Part shown: positions 23,934 through 33,536 of the stretch, in pieces | Layout: every line of letters begins with the position of its first letter | Position numbering within the stretch: position 1 is the first letter of the stretch | Source: Pseudomonas fluorescens | Lineage (GTDB): Bacteria > Pseudomonadota > Gammaproteobacteria > Pseudomonadales > Pseudomonadaceae | DNA length: 64,000 bases | Assembly: GCF_003732425.1 (NCBI RefSeq) | Contig: NZ_MOBX01000013.1 | Location: forward strand, 1,366,026-1,430,025 | Direction of reading: 5' to 3' | Program-made: the position numbers and the translations under genes | Notes under the pieces: model-generated | Seen by the model: only the letters and a program-made list of their open reading frames with translations | What the model was told of the DNA's origin: nothing | The model's database searches: none

Positions 23934-24614
23934 ATGAAATTGTTGATCGTCGAAGACCAAGCAAAAACCGGCCAATACCTGCGCCAGGGCCTGACCGAGG
24001 CCGGCTTCAACACGGAACTGGTGGCCGACGGCAACAGCGGTCAGCAACTGGCACTGAGCGGCGATTACGCGCTGCTGATCCTTGATGTGATGCTGCCGGG
24101 GCGCAGTGGCTGGCAGATCCTGCAAGCGGTGCGCAACGCCGGGCTGGAAACGCCGGTACTTTTTCTGACGGCGAAAGACGCTGTGGAAGACCGGGTTCAT
24201 GGCCTCGAACTGGGCGCCGACGACTATCTAGTCAAACCGTTTGCCTTCTCCGAACTGCTGGCGCGGGTGCGCAGCCTGTTGCGTCGCGGCAGCGCCACAC
24301 CACAGGAAACCAGCCTGCAATTGGCCGATCTGCGCCTGGACCTGATTCGCCGCCGGGTCGAACGCAGTGGCCAGCGCATCGACCTGACCGCCAAGGAATT
24401 CGCGCTACTGGAAATGCTCCTGCGTCGCCAAGGCGAAGTGCTGCCGAAATCGCTGATCGCCTCACAGGTCTGGGATATGAATTTCGACAGCGACACCAAT
24501 GTCATCGAAGTGGCGATCCGCCGTTTGCGCCTGAAGATCGACGATGAGTTCCCCAACAAACTGATCCACACCGTGCGCGGCATGGGTTACGTGCTCGAAG
24601 AGCGTGGCGCCTGA
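23934..24614 (+). CDS. cinR: Copper-responsive OmpR-family response regulator (CinR/CopR)
   Basis: The product has 226 residues. The receiver domain has phospho-acceptor Asp 51 ([12 protein letters not shown]) and the switch Lys in [11 protein letters not shown] winged-helix DNA-binding domain has [14 protein letters not shown] and the terminal [15 protein letters not shown]. This pattern is typical of heavy-metal regulators (CopR, CusR, CinR). It is divergent from the cupredoxin gene and overlaps the sensor kinase start by one base (TGATG). It likely activates cinAQ and possibly its own operon. Confidence 0.92.
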   Translation: MKLLIVEDQAKTGQYLRQGLTEAGFNTELVADGNSGQQLALSGDYALLILDVMLPGRSGWQILQAVRNAGLETPVLFLTAKDAVEDRVHGLELGADDYLVKPFAFSELLARVRSLLRRGSATPQETSLQLADLRLDLIRRRVERSGQRIDLTAKEFALLEMLLRRQGEVLPKSLIASQVWDMNFDSDTNVIEVAIRRLRLKIDDEFPNKLIHTVRGMGYVLEERGA

Positions 24615-25963
24615 TGCGCCGGCTGTCCCTCAGTTCGCGCCTGGCCTTGTTGTTTGCTGCGTGCACTGCGGTGGTTTCACTGTTCGCCGGCGTGCTGTTC
24701 AATCGCGCCAGCGAAGCGCACTTCATCGAACTCGACCAGCAACAACTGGATGCCAGGCTGATCGGCCTGCGCCGCGCCCTGCAGGATGTTCAACCCGGTC
24801 AACGCGAGGCGCGGCTGGCGGATGAGCTGAGCCGTCAGGCCGATCTGTCGCTGCGCATCACCGGCCGCGACGGCCAACGCTGGTACGACAGTTCGACGCA
24901 GATCCCCGAGGATTTGCCGTCACAATCCGGCCTGTCGACCATCAGTCACGCCGGCACGGACTATCGCGTGCTCAACGCCCCGCTCTACCCCGACAAGGCC
25001 GAGTCGCCGCAATTGACCTTGCTGCTGGACATCACCCATCACCAACACTTCCTGCAACGCATGCAGCACCTGATCTGGCTGACCGTCGGCCTCTCGGCGC
25101 TGGCCACGGCCTTGCTCGGCGCCTGGGCTGCCCGCAGCGGCTTGCGTCCGTTGCGGCGCATGAGTGCAGTTGCCCGTGGGATTTCCGCACAATCGTTGAA
25201 TGCCCGACTGCCGGAAGCGCAAATGCCGCCCGAGCTTGCGGAAATGGCCCACAGCTTCAATGCCATGCTCGCACGCCTCGACGACTCGTTTCAGCGCCTC
25301 TCGGCGTTTTCCGCCGACATCGCCCATGAACTGCGCACACCGCTGTCGAACCTGCTCACCCACACTCAAGTCACCCTCACCCGCCCCCGGCCGATCGAGG
25401 ATTACCGCGAAGCGCTGCACAGCAACCTCGAAGAGCTGCAATGGATGGCGCAACTGGTCAACGACATGTTGTATCTGGCCAAGGCTGACCACGGTTTGCT
25501 GATGCCCAAGCGTGAACCGCTGGAACTGGCCGATGAGAGCGATGTGTTGCTGGAGTTTTTTGCACCGCTGGCGGAGGACGCCAAGGTCAAACTGAGCCGA
25601 GAGGGCAAGGCGCGGATCGAGGGTGATCGCAGTATGTTGCGCCGGGCCTTGTCGAATTTGCTGGATAACGCGCTGCGCTTTACCCCGGCTGAGGGCTATC
25701 TGAGCTTGCGGATCGTTGATCAACCGAGCGCTGTGCGCGTTTCAATCGAAAACAGTGGCGAGGGGATTTCTGCGCAGCTGCTGCCACGCTTGTTCGACCG
25801 GTTTTATCGGGCGGATCCGGCGCGGCAGGAAGGCAGCAGTGAGCATGCGGGGTTGGGGTTGGCGATTACTCAGTCGATCATCCGCGCCCATGGCGGGCAG
25901 ATTCATTGCGAATCAGAGGCGGGATGGACGCGGTTTGTGATTGAGTTGCCCAAGGGAGATTGA
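24614..25963 (+). CDS. cinS: Heavy-metal sensor histidine kinase (CinS/CopS)
   Basis: The product has 449 residues. Two membrane helices (about 8-28 and 155-175) bracket a periplasmic sensor loop of about 125 residues. HAMP follows, then the HisKA box FSADIAHELRTPLSN (His near 238), N box NLLDNALRF, and ATP-lid motifs GEGIS and GLGLAIT. It would sense periplasmic copper and phosphorylate CinR. The sensor loop has a few His residues (for example DITHHQH just before helix 2), but metal ligands cannot be named with certainty. Confidence 0.92.
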   Translation: MRRLSLSSRLALLFAACTAVVSLFAGVLFNRASEAHFIELDQQQLDARLIGLRRALQDVQPGQREARLADELSRQADLSLRITGRDGQRWYDSSTQIPEDLPSQSGLSTISHAGTDYRVLNAPLYPDKAESPQLTLLLDITHHQHFLQRMQHLIWLTVGLSALATALLGAWAARSGLRPLRRMSAVARGISAQSLNARLPEAQMPPELAEMAHSFNAMLARLDDSFQRLSAFSADIAHELRTPLSNLLTHTQVTLTRPRPIEDYREALHSNLEELQWMAQLVNDMLYLAKADHGLLMPKREPLELADESDVLLEFFAPLAEDAKVKLSREGKARIEGDRSMLRRALSNLLDNALRFTPAEGYLSLRIVDQPSAVRVSIENSGEGISAQLLPRLFDRFYRADPARQEGSSEHAGLGLAITQSIIRAHGGQIHCESEAGWTRFVIELPKGD

Positions 25964-25981
25964 GGCTGGCAGCGCTGACCC

Positions 25982-26121
25982 TTTCGCGAGCAGGCTCGCT
26001 CCCACACTGGATCAGTGCTGACCGAAAATCTGTGGTTCAACTCAATCCAGTGTGGAGCCATCACCACACTGGATCTGTGTCGTATGCAAATCCCCTGTGG
26101 GAGCTAGCCTGCTAGCGATGG
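25982..26121. repeat. Mixed REP pair (GCGAGC stem left, GCTAGC stem right)
   Basis: A GCGAGC-type REP (25982-26010) and a GCTAGC-type REP (26094-26121) face each other between the convergent cinS and lolE genes. The space between also holds CCAGTGTGG and CCACACTGG fragments. Confidence 0.82.
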
Positions 26122-26133
26122 CGGTCGAGAGGC

Positions 26134-27378
26134 TTACGAATATCTCAGGGCGTGAGCCGGCTCGATCTTCGCCGCCCGCCAGGCCGGATACACCGTCGCC
26201 AGGAAGCTCAGAATAAAGCCCGCCGAGCAAATCAACAGCACATCCCCGCCCTGCAATTCAGAAGGCAGATTGCTGACGAAATACACATCCGAACTGAAGA
26301 TATGCTGCCCGGTCACCCGCTCGACCCAACCAACCAGCTCACTGACATTCAGCGCCGCAATCACGCCAAGCACGCCGCCAATGATGGTGCCGACAATGCC
26401 GATCACCGTGCCCTGGACCATGAAGATCGCCATGATCTGTCGTGGCGTGGCACCGATCGTGCGCAGGATCGCGATGTCCGCGCCCTTGTCGTTCACCACC
26501 ATGATCAGGGTCGCGATGATGTTGAACGCCGCCACCGCGACGATCATCAGCAACAGCAGGCCGATCATGGTTTTTTCCATTTTCATCGCGCTGAACAGAC
26601 TGCCCTGGGTGTGGGTCCAGTCGTCGGCCCTGAACTCGGCGCCCAAACCGGCGGCGATGTCCGAGGAGACTTTCGGCGCGGCGTACAGATCCTTGACCGC
26701 CAGACGCACGCTCTGCACCTGATTCGGTTCCCAATGCTGCATGGTCGCCGCATCAGCCACGTGGATCAGGCCCATGGAGCCGTCCAGTTCAGCGCCAACC
26801 TTGAACACGCCGACCACGTTCAGACGCTGCATACGCGGGGTGATCCCGCCCGGCGCGGTACTGACTTCCGGGACGATCAGGGTGATCTTGTCGCCAACAT
26901 TGAGACGGAAACGGCGGGCGGTGATTTCGCCAATCACCACGCCGAACTCGCCGGGTTTCAAGGCATCCAGGCGCCCCTGGACGATGTGCTGGGCAACAAT
27001 CGACACCTTGCCTTCCTGCGCAGGATCGACGCCGCTGATCTGGATCGGCTGCATCAAGCCCTTGTAGGACAGCATGCCTTCCATCTCAGTGAACGGCACG
27101 GCGGCAGTCACTTCAGGATTTTTCATCGCGGCGGCGGCCACCGGCTGCCAGTCATCGATCGGCTTGACGCCAACGATGGTCGCGTGGGGCACCATGCCGA
27201 GGATGCGCGAGCTCATTTCGCGCTGGAAGCCGTTCATTACCGACAACACCACGATCATCGCCAGCACGCCGAGGGCGAGGCCGATCATCGAGGTCATCGA
27301 AATGAACGAAACAAAGCGATTGCGGCGCTTGGCGCGGGTATAGCGCGTGCCGATAAAGATCGATAACGGTCTGAACAT
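26134..27378 (-). CDS. lolE: Lipoprotein-releasing ABC permease LolE
   Basis: The product has 414 residues. An N-terminal helix ([20 protein letters not shown]) is followed by a periplasmic MacB-like domain (about 50-260) and three C-terminal helices around the FtsX region. The end is conserved: YPAWRAAKIEPAHALRYS. With LolC and LolD it extracts mature outer-membrane lipoproteins from the inner membrane and loads them on LolA. It is about 60% identical by eye to the lolC product upstream. ATG 27378 is the family start, though a GTG four codons earlier is open. Neither has a good ribosome binding site. Confidence 0.92.
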   Translation of the reverse strand: MFRPLSIFIGTRYTRAKRRNRFVSFISMTSMIGLALGVLAMIVVLSVMNGFQREMSSRILGMVPHATIVGVKPIDDWQPVAAAAMKNPEVTAAVPFTEMEGMLSYKGLMQPIQISGVDPAQEGKVSIVAQHIVQGRLDALKPGEFGVVIGEITARRFRLNVGDKITLIVPEVSTAPGGITPRMQRLNVVGVFKVGAELDGSMGLIHVADAATMQHWEPNQVQSVRLAVKDLYAAPKVSSDIAAGLGAEFRADDWTHTQGSLFSAMKMEKTMIGLLLLMIVAVAAFNIIATLIMVVNDKGADIAILRTIGATPRQIMAIFMVQGTVIGIVGTIIGGVLGVIAALNVSELVGWVERVTGQHIFSSDVYFVSNLPSELQGGDVLLICSAGFILSFLATVYPAWRAAKIEPAHALRYS

Positions 27379-27395
27379 TCGCTGGGGCACCGTAT

Positions 27396-27434
27396 AAAAA
27401 TAAAAGACCCGACGCCTTTACAGACGTCGGGTTT
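27396..27434 (-). terminator. Terminator between lolD and lolE
   Basis: Reading leftward, the stem ACCCGACG/CGTCGGGT (loop of about 10) is followed by CTTTTATTTTTATA. It lies wholly in the 63 bases between the lolD stop and the lolE start, so it should reduce read-through into lolE. Confidence 0.82.
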
Positions 27435-27441
27435 CAGCCAA

Positions 27442-28140
27442 TCAGATGGGCGTCAGGCGACCTTCTTGCAGGTGCAATACGCGATCCATCTGGCGAGCCA
27501 GGTTCATGTCGTGGGTCACCACCAGGAACGCCGTGCGCATCGAGGTGCTGAGTTCCAGCATCAAATCCTGAATGCCCTGGGCAGTGTGGGAGTCGAGGTT
27601 GCCCGTTGGCTCATCCAGCATCACCAGACCCGGCTTGTTCACCAAGGCGCGGGCGATGGCCACACGCTGACGTTCACCACCGGACAGCTCGGCCGGTTTG
27701 TGCTCCAGACGATGACCGAGGCCGACGCGCTCCAGCAATGCCGTGGCGCGCTGACGGGCTTCCGGGATCGGCGTCTTGCCGATCAGCAGCGGCATGCAGA
27801 CGTTTTCCAGGGCGGTGAATTCCGGCAGCAAGTGGTGGAACTGGTAAACGAAACCGAGCGCACGGTTACGCAGCAGGCCACGCTTCTTCTCGCTCAGCGC
27901 CGACAGCTCTTCACCGTCGAGCCAGACGCTGCCCTTGGTCGGCGTATCCAGACCACCGAGCAGGTTGAGCAACGTACTTTTGCCCGAACCCGAGGTGCCG
28001 ACGATCGCCACACGCTCGCCCGGGTGTAATTCCAGTTGCAGGCCGGCCAGTACTTCTACCGATTCCGGACCTTCCTCGTAGGATTTGCCCAGGTTGCGGC
28101 AGCTCAGGATTGCTTGTTCACTCATGCCCGACTCACTCAT
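27442..28140 (-). CDS. lolD: Lipoprotein-releasing ABC ATPase LolD
   Basis: The product has 232 residues from ATG 28140, with Walker A (GTSGSGKST), signature [15 protein letters not shown], Walker B ([12 protein letters not shown]) and the switch His in VVTHDMN. It powers LolCE. ATG 28140 overlaps the lolC stop by eight bases and has a GGAGG site nine bases upstream. A second ATG at 28125 would give a 227-residue form, the usual annotated length, but its ribosome binding site is weaker. Confidence 0.94.
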   Translation of the reverse strand: MSESGMSEQAILSCRNLGKSYEEGPESVEVLAGLQLELHPGERVAIVGTSGSGKSTLLNLLGGLDTPTKGSVWLDGEELSALSEKKRGLLRNRALGFVYQFHHLLPEFTALENVCMPLLIGKTPIPEARQRATALLERVGLGHRLEHKPAELSGGERQRVAIARALVNKPGLVMLDEPTGNLDSHTAQGIQDLMLELSTSMRTAFLVVTHDMNLARQMDRVLHLQEGRLTPI

Positions 28141-29383
28141 AACGTAGCGCCTCCGCCGGCTGGGTGCGCGCGGCACGCCAGGCTGGATACAGGGTGGCGA
28201 GGAAACTCAGGACCAACGCAGCCGCGCAGACCATGACCACATCCTGGCTCTGCACCTGCGACGGAAGATAATCAATGAAATACACGTCAGCACTAAGGAA
28301 CTTGTGGCCAATCAGGCCTTCCAGTGCCGAAATCGCCGCGCTGACATTCAGTGCGGCGAAAATGCCGACCACCGCGCCAATCGCCGTGCCGACCACACCG
28401 ATCACCGTGCCTTGCACCATGAACGTACGCATGATCGTGCCCGGCGTCGCGCCCAGTGTGCGCAGAATGGCGATGTCGCCCTTCTTGTCGTTGACCACCA
28501 TCACCAGCGTGGAAATGATGTTGAACGCAGCGACGGCGACGATCAGCAACAACAGCAGGCCGATCATGGCTTTTTCCATACGGATCGCCTGATACAGGTT
28601 GCCGTGGGTGCGGGTCCAGTCGCGGGCGTAGTAGTGGTCTTCGCCAAGCTGCTGGGCGATGTTCCATGCCACACGCGGCGCCTGGAACAGGTCATCGAAC
28701 TTCAGGCGGATACCCTGCACCTGATCAGGCTTCCAGCGGTGCATCTTCGCCAGATCCTGCAGGTTGGTGACGCCCAGGTAGCCATCAAGCTCCCCGGCGC
28801 CGACATGGAAAATGCCGACTACCGTGAAGCGTTTCATGCGCGGGAACATCCCGGCCGGGGTTACGCTGACCTCCGGCGCGACGAAGGTGACCTTGTCACC
28901 GATGCCCACGCCGAGCTTGGTCGCAGCCTTGTCGCCGATAACGATGCCGAAGCTGCCCGGCGTCAGATCGTCGAGTTTGCCCTGCTTCATGAAGTTGTCG
29001 ATGATCGACACATTGCGCTCGAGCGCAGGATCGATGGCGTTGAGCAACACCTTGGACACCTGACCGTTATTGGTCAGCAAGCCCTGCATTTGCGTGAACG
29101 GCGCTACCGCCGTTACCTGCGGGTTCTGCTTGACCTGGGTCGCCAGGCTTTGCCAATCGTTGATGGGGTCAGTGGATTCAATGGTCGCGTGGGGCACCAT
29201 GCCCAGCACGCGGGTGCGCATCTCATGATCGAAGCCATTCATCACCGACAACACGACGATCATCACGACCACGCCCAGGGCGAGCCCGATCATCGAAGTC
29301 AGGGAAATGAATGACACAAAATGATTGCGACGCTTTGCACGGGTATAACGCGTGCCGATAAATACGAAGAGAGGTCTGAACAT
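28133..29383 (-). CDS. lolC: Lipoprotein-releasing ABC permease LolC
   Basis: The product has 416 residues with the same layout as the lolE product: N-terminal helix, large periplasmic domain and three C-terminal helices, ending [18 protein letters not shown]. The start [20 protein letters not shown] is nearly identical to that of LolE, which shows duplication. It is the first gene of the leftward lolCDE set and divergent from a PilZ gene. LolA docking is assigned to LolC in E. coli. Which paralogue does this here is judged only by gene order. Confidence 0.92.
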   Translation of the reverse strand: MFRPLFVFIGTRYTRAKRRNHFVSFISLTSMIGLALGVVVMIVVLSVMNGFDHEMRTRVLGMVPHATIESTDPINDWQSLATQVKQNPQVTAVAPFTQMQGLLTNNGQVSKVLLNAIDPALERNVSIIDNFMKQGKLDDLTPGSFGIVIGDKAATKLGVGIGDKVTFVAPEVSVTPAGMFPRMKRFTVVGIFHVGAGELDGYLGVTNLQDLAKMHRWKPDQVQGIRLKFDDLFQAPRVAWNIAQQLGEDHYYARDWTRTHGNLYQAIRMEKAMIGLLLLLIVAVAAFNIISTLVMVVNDKKGDIAILRTLGATPGTIMRTFMVQGTVIGVVGTAIGAVVGIFAALNVSAAISALEGLIGHKFLSADVYFIDYLPSQVQSQDVVMVCAAALVLSFLATLYPAWRAARTQPAEALRYE

Positions 29384-29477
29384 GTCGGGGCTTGTTCGGA
29401 GGGAAAAGGAACGTCCTTGTGGCGGGGGTCGATAACCAGCTTTACACTCAGACCACCGCCGCTACCATGGGTTCGCC

Positions 29478-30059
29478 ATGTCGACATTAGATGAAGAAGA
29501 TCGCCGCGAATACTACCGTATCGAGGACACGATCGCACTGGAAATTCGGCCCCTGTCTGCTCCCGAAGCCGCAGGCCAGGAAGTGTTGCAGGATGCTTCC
29601 CCGCTCTTCAACCTGCTCAGCGAACTGCACCTGAGCGAATTCGAGTCACAGCACCTGTTGCGCCAGATCAGCGAGCGCGACCGGGCCATTGCCGCATTCC
29701 TGAAATCCCAGAACAAACGCATCGACCTGCTCAGCCAGGTGGTCGCCCTGACCGTGCTCGGCCATATCGGCGAGCCGCAACCGGTGATCATCTCCGAAGG
29801 CGGGATCGACTTTCAGCACCCGACGCCGATTGCCACCGGTGCACACCTGTCGGTGAAACTGGTGCTGATGCCGCAAGCGCTGGGCCTGCTGCTGCGCGCC
29901 CGCGTCACCCATTGCGACCGCAAGGGCGAAGGCTATGACATCGGTACCGAGTTCGAACACCTGACCGATGCCCAGCGCCAGTTGCTCGCCCGCTATATTT
30001 TGCAGAAGCAGGCCCAGGAACGACGTCTGGCCCGCGAACAGAACGAATCAGGCATTTAA
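29478..30059 (+). CDS. PilZ-domain protein with N-terminal helical region (PA2989-like)
   Basis: The product has 193 residues. An RRxxYRI-type motif (EEDRREYYRIED) stands at the very N-terminus and a helical segment (about 40-90) follows. The PilZ-like beta domain has SEGGIDF in place of the usual DxSxxG, so c-di-GMP binding may be weak or altered. The C-terminus is a charged helix (LARYILQKQAQERR). It lies divergent from lolC and 14 bases before the glycerophosphodiesterase gene. Confidence 0.83.
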   Translation: MSTLDEEDRREYYRIEDTIALEIRPLSAPEAAGQEVLQDASPLFNLLSELHLSEFESQHLLRQISERDRAIAAFLKSQNKRIDLLSQVVALTVLGHIGEPQPVIISEGGIDFQHPTPIATGAHLSVKLVLMPQALGLLLRARVTHCDRKGEGYDIGTEFEHLTDAQRQLLARYILQKQAQERRLAREQNESGI

Positions 30060-30073
30060 CTTAAGGAAGAACC

Positions 30074-30796
30074 GTGACCCTCATCTACGGCCACCGCGGC
30101 GCCAAGGGCGAAGCACCGGAAAACACCCTGAGCAGTTTTCAGGAATGTCTCAAGCACGGCGTGCGCCGCTGCGAACTGGATCTGCACCTGTCCAAGGACG
30201 GCGAGTTGATGGTCATCCACGATCCGACCCTAAAACGCACCACGGAGCGGCGCGGCAAAGTCGTCGAACACACCGCGGCTGAACTGGTGACCTACGACGC
30301 GCGTAAGGGCGGCCCGGGCTGGATCAAGCCGTGCCCGATTCCGACCCTGGAAGAGTTGTTCGAAAAATGCGATTTCGAGCACTGGCAACTGGAAGTCAAA
30401 AGCGCTTCGCGCACGCGCGCGGCGACCACCGTGCTGGCGATTCGGGAAATGGCTCAACGCCACGGCCTGCTCGACAAGGTGACGATCACCTCGAGTTCGC
30501 GGGAAGTGCTGAAAGCGGCGCTGGATCTGGTGCCGGATGTGTCACGCGGACTGGTCGCCGAATACGCCTGGCTCGACCCGTTGAAGGTCGCGGCCAGCTA
30601 TGGCTGTGAGATTCTGGCGTTGAACTGGACGCTGTGTACGCCGGAACGCCTGCAGAAGGCGCAGCGTCAGGGGCTGCATGTGTCGGTGTGGACCGTCAAC
30701 GAGCCTGCACTGATGCGCAGACTCGCCGACTTCGGCGTTGACAGCCTGATTACAGACTTTCCCGGTTTGGCCACTGCCACCCTCGAGAATTGCTGA
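30074..30796 (+). CDS. Glycerophosphodiester phosphodiesterase
   Basis: The product has 240 residues starting at GTG 30074 with an AAGGAAGA site. The catalytic set of the GDPD barrel is present: GHRGAKGEAPENT (His and Glu), ELDLHLSKDGELMVIHD (metal Glu/Asp and second His), LEVKS and the C-terminal VSVWTVNE and LITDFP. No signal peptide is seen, so it is the cytoplasmic UgpQ-like type. It hydrolyses glycerophosphodiesters to sn-glycerol-3-phosphate and alcohol. It is cotranscribed with the PilZ gene. Confidence 0.92.
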   Translation: MTLIYGHRGAKGEAPENTLSSFQECLKHGVRRCELDLHLSKDGELMVIHDPTLKRTTERRGKVVEHTAAELVTYDARKGGPGWIKPCPIPTLEELFEKCDFEHWQLEVKSASRTRAATTVLAIREMAQRHGLLDKVTITSSSREVLKAALDLVPDVSRGLVAEYAWLDPLKVAASYGCEILALNWTLCTPERLQKAQRQGLHVSVWTVNEPALMRRLADFGVDSLITDFPGLATATLENC

Positions 30797-30838
30797 AATC
30801 GGTCTCCCCGGCCGGCTCAGGCCACCGGCCGGAGCCCG

Positions 30839-32233
30839 TCAAAAAAGCCGGTTGAGGCCGTCGTACGCCGCTACCCGATAGGCTTCGGCCATGGTCGGGT
30901 AGTTGAACGTGGTGTTGACGAAGTACTTCAGGGTATTCAACTCACCCGGCTGGCTCATGATCGCCTGACCGATGTGAACGATCTCCGACGCCTGATAACC
31001 GAAGCAGTGAACGCCCAGCACTTCCAGGGTTTCACGGTGGAACAGGATCTTCAGCATGCCTTGCGGCTCGCCGGCGATCTGCGCACGCGCCATGCTCTTG
31101 AAGAACGCCTTGCCGACTTCGTACGGCACTTTGGCCTGGGTCAGTTCCTGCTCGTTCTTGCCGATCGAGCTGATCTCCGGAATGGTGTAGATGCCGGTCG
31201 GCACGTCATTGACGAAGCGCCAGCTGCCGTTATCAACGATGCTGCCAGCGGCCGAACGGCCCTGGTCGTGGGCGGCACTGGCCAGGCTCGGCCAGCCGAT
31301 CACGTCACCGGCACCGTAGATGTTCGGTACGCAGGTGCGGTAAGCCTCGTCGACTTCGATCTGGCCACGGCTGTTGACCTTGACCCCGATGTTCTCCAGA
31401 CCGAGCTGGTCGGTGTTACCGGTACGGCCATTGCACCAGAGCAAGGCGTCGGCCTTGATCTTCTTGCCGGACTTAAGATGCAGGATCACACCATTGTCGA
31501 CGCCTTCAACGCGATCGTAATCTTCGTTGTGGCGCACGGTGATGTTGTTGTTGCTGAAGTGGTAGCTCAACGCCTGGGAGATTTCCGAGTCGAGGAAGCT
31601 CAGCAACTGACCACGGTTGTCGACCAGCTCGACCAGTACACCCAGACCGCTGAAGATCGAGGCGTATTCGCAACCGATCACGCCGGCGCCGTAAACGATC
31701 AGTTTGCGCGGGGTGTGGTTGAGGCTGAGGATGGTATCGCTATCGTAGATACGCGGGTGGTGGAAATCGATGTCCGCCGGGCGATACGGGCGCGAACCGG
31801 TGGCGATGATGATGTGCTTGGCCACCAGTTTCTCGACCACGCCGTTAGCGCAAACCACTTCAATGGTTTGCTCGTCGGCGAAGCTGCCGGTGCCGAAGAA
31901 CACGTCGACGCGGTTACGGGCGTAGTAGCCGGTACGCGAAGCGACTTGCTTGGAAATGACTTTCTCGGCGCTTTTCAGCACGTCCGGAAAGGAGAACCAG
32001 CGCGGCTCGCCGATCGCCCGGAACATCGGGTTGGTGTTGAACTGCATGATCTGCCGCACCGAGTGACGCAGTGCCTTGGACGGGATGGTGCCGAGGTGGG
32101 TGCAGTTGCCGCCGACCTGGCGACGGCTGTCGACCATCGCGACCTTGCGCCCTGCTTTGGCGGCGTTCATTGCCGCGCCTTCTCCCGCCGGGCCGGAACC
32201 CAGCACCACCACGTCGTAGTTGTAGACAGCCAT
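30839..32233 (-). CDS. sthA: Soluble pyridine nucleotide transhydrogenase
   Basis: The product has 464 residues, full length, with a GAGGAG site before ATG 32233. FAD motif [17 protein letters not shown], the [13 protein letters not shown] region where one of the two redox cysteines is replaced by Thr (as in true STH), NAD(P) motif [17 protein letters not shown] and the C-terminal dimer domain are all present. It equilibrates NADPH and NAD+. It is convergent with the glycerophosphodiesterase gene. Confidence 0.96.
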   Translation of the reverse strand: MAVYNYDVVVLGSGPAGEGAAMNAAKAGRKVAMVDSRRQVGGNCTHLGTIPSKALRHSVRQIMQFNTNPMFRAIGEPRWFSFPDVLKSAEKVISKQVASRTGYYARNRVDVFFGTGSFADEQTIEVVCANGVVEKLVAKHIIIATGSRPYRPADIDFHHPRIYDSDTILSLNHTPRKLIVYGAGVIGCEYASIFSGLGVLVELVDNRGQLLSFLDSEISQALSYHFSNNNITVRHNEDYDRVEGVDNGVILHLKSGKKIKADALLWCNGRTGNTDQLGLENIGVKVNSRGQIEVDEAYRTCVPNIYGAGDVIGWPSLASAAHDQGRSAAGSIVDNGSWRFVNDVPTGIYTIPEISSIGKNEQELTQAKVPYEVGKAFFKSMARAQIAGEPQGMLKILFHRETLEVLGVHCFGYQASEIVHIGQAIMSQPGELNTLKYFVNTTFNYPTMAEAYRVAAYDGLNRLF

Positions 32234-32430
32234 GCGTACTCCTCAGAACAGGCCGCGGTGCCAGCAGCACCGGCGGCTAAATCACGCCGAACGGCGGCGC
32301 GAAGGAACAATTGGGGGTCAATCAAGAACCCGGACACAGTCTATAGAAGCGTCAACGCCGCGCACATTAACCCTTGGTCGCGTCGTAGGCTAGTTTTGCC
32401 TGCACTACAACGCCAGCTTTCGTATTGTTC

Positions 32431-33447
32431 TCAGTCAGTTTTTGCGCCACTAAGGCGTTCAAAAGCCGTGTTGGTGCGGACGACAAAACCTGTATCGGCA
32501 CGAATCACAAAGAATGCACCAATGTCATGTTTTTCGGCATAGTCCCACGCCCTTTCCGGGCCGAGAATCAGCAACAGCGTCGATAGTCCATCGGCCATCA
32601 ACGCTGAAGGATGAATCACCGTGACTGACGCCAGATCGTGTAGGACCGGTGCACCGGTACGCGCATCGAAGGTGTGGGAATAACGTCGGCCGTCCTGCAG
32701 GAAATAGTTGCGGTAATCACCGGAGGTGGAAACACCGTAGCCGTCGACATCGATGATGCGCTCCGCGACCTGCTGATCGTCACGTGGCTCCTCCAGCGCA
32801 ATACGCCAAGACGAGCCGTCGAGCTTTTTGCCTTTGGCCTTGAGCTCACCCGTGGCCTCGGCCAGATAATCATGAATGCCCATGGCGTCGAGCCGGGCCG
32901 CGATGGTGTCGACGGCATAACCGGCGGCGATGCTGTTGAAGTCGACTTCGACGGCGGCGTCTTTGCACAACTGATCGCCATTGATATGCAGATGCTGGTG
33001 GCCGACGCGCTGCATCACCTCGGCCAGTGTGGCGGCGTCGGGGACTTTCTCTTCACGACCTTGCGGGCCGAATCCCCAGAGATTCATCAGCGGTTCGACG
33101 GTCAGGTCGTAGGAACCTTCGCTTTGCGTTGAGAGCTGCTCGCCTTTGCGGACCAGGTCAAGCACCGGCGCGGGCATTGTCTGACAGCTGTTGGCCGGCA
33201 AGGCGTTGAAGCGCTCAATGTCCGAATCCTGGCGGTAGGTGGAAAGTTGTCGGTCGACTTCGCCGAGGATGCCTTCCACTTCCCGGCGAACTTGCGCGGA
33301 ATCTGCCAGGCCGGTGTGGCGCACGTATTTGATCGAATAGGTGCTGCCCATGGTCGGCCCACCGAAACTCTCCATGGCATCACCATTACCGCAGCCGGCC
33401 AACCCGCCAGCCAACATCACAAGCCCAAGTAACCGTCCAGTGAACAA
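32431..33447 (-). CDS. apbE: FAD:protein FMN transferase (ApbE), lipoprotein
   Basis: The product has 338 residues with a lipobox (LAGC, Cys 19). ApbE motifs GGPTMGSTYSIKY, VEVDFNSIAAGYAVD and TFDARTGAPV (metal-binding Asp region) are intact. It attaches FMN to threonines of redox-pump subunits. The start is TTG 33447 with a GGAGAG site, and an overlapping ATG eight bases upstream is out of frame. In P. aeruginosa the neighbouring nqr genes encode the targets. None are here, so the substrate must be encoded elsewhere (Rnf or another flavoprotein). Confidence 0.92.
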   Translation of the reverse strand: MFTGRLLGLVMLAGGLAGCGNGDAMESFGGPTMGSTYSIKYVRHTGLADSAQVRREVEGILGEVDRQLSTYRQDSDIERFNALPANSCQTMPAPVLDLVRKGEQLSTQSEGSYDLTVEPLMNLWGFGPQGREEKVPDAATLAEVMQRVGHQHLHINGDQLCKDAAVEVDFNSIAAGYAVDTIAARLDAMGIHDYLAEATGELKAKGKKLDGSSWRIALEEPRDDQQVAERIIDVDGYGVSTSGDYRNYFLQDGRRYSHTFDARTGAPVLHDLASVTVIHPSALMADGLSTLLLILGPERAWDYAEKHDIGAFFVIRADTGFVVRTNTAFERLSGAKTD

Positions 33448-33536
33448 TTATTCATCTCTCCGCAAAACCGCGACGGCCATTATGAATTAAAGGATCTGCA
33501 ACATCTTTATACAAATCCAATAGTGAGTACCTGAAC

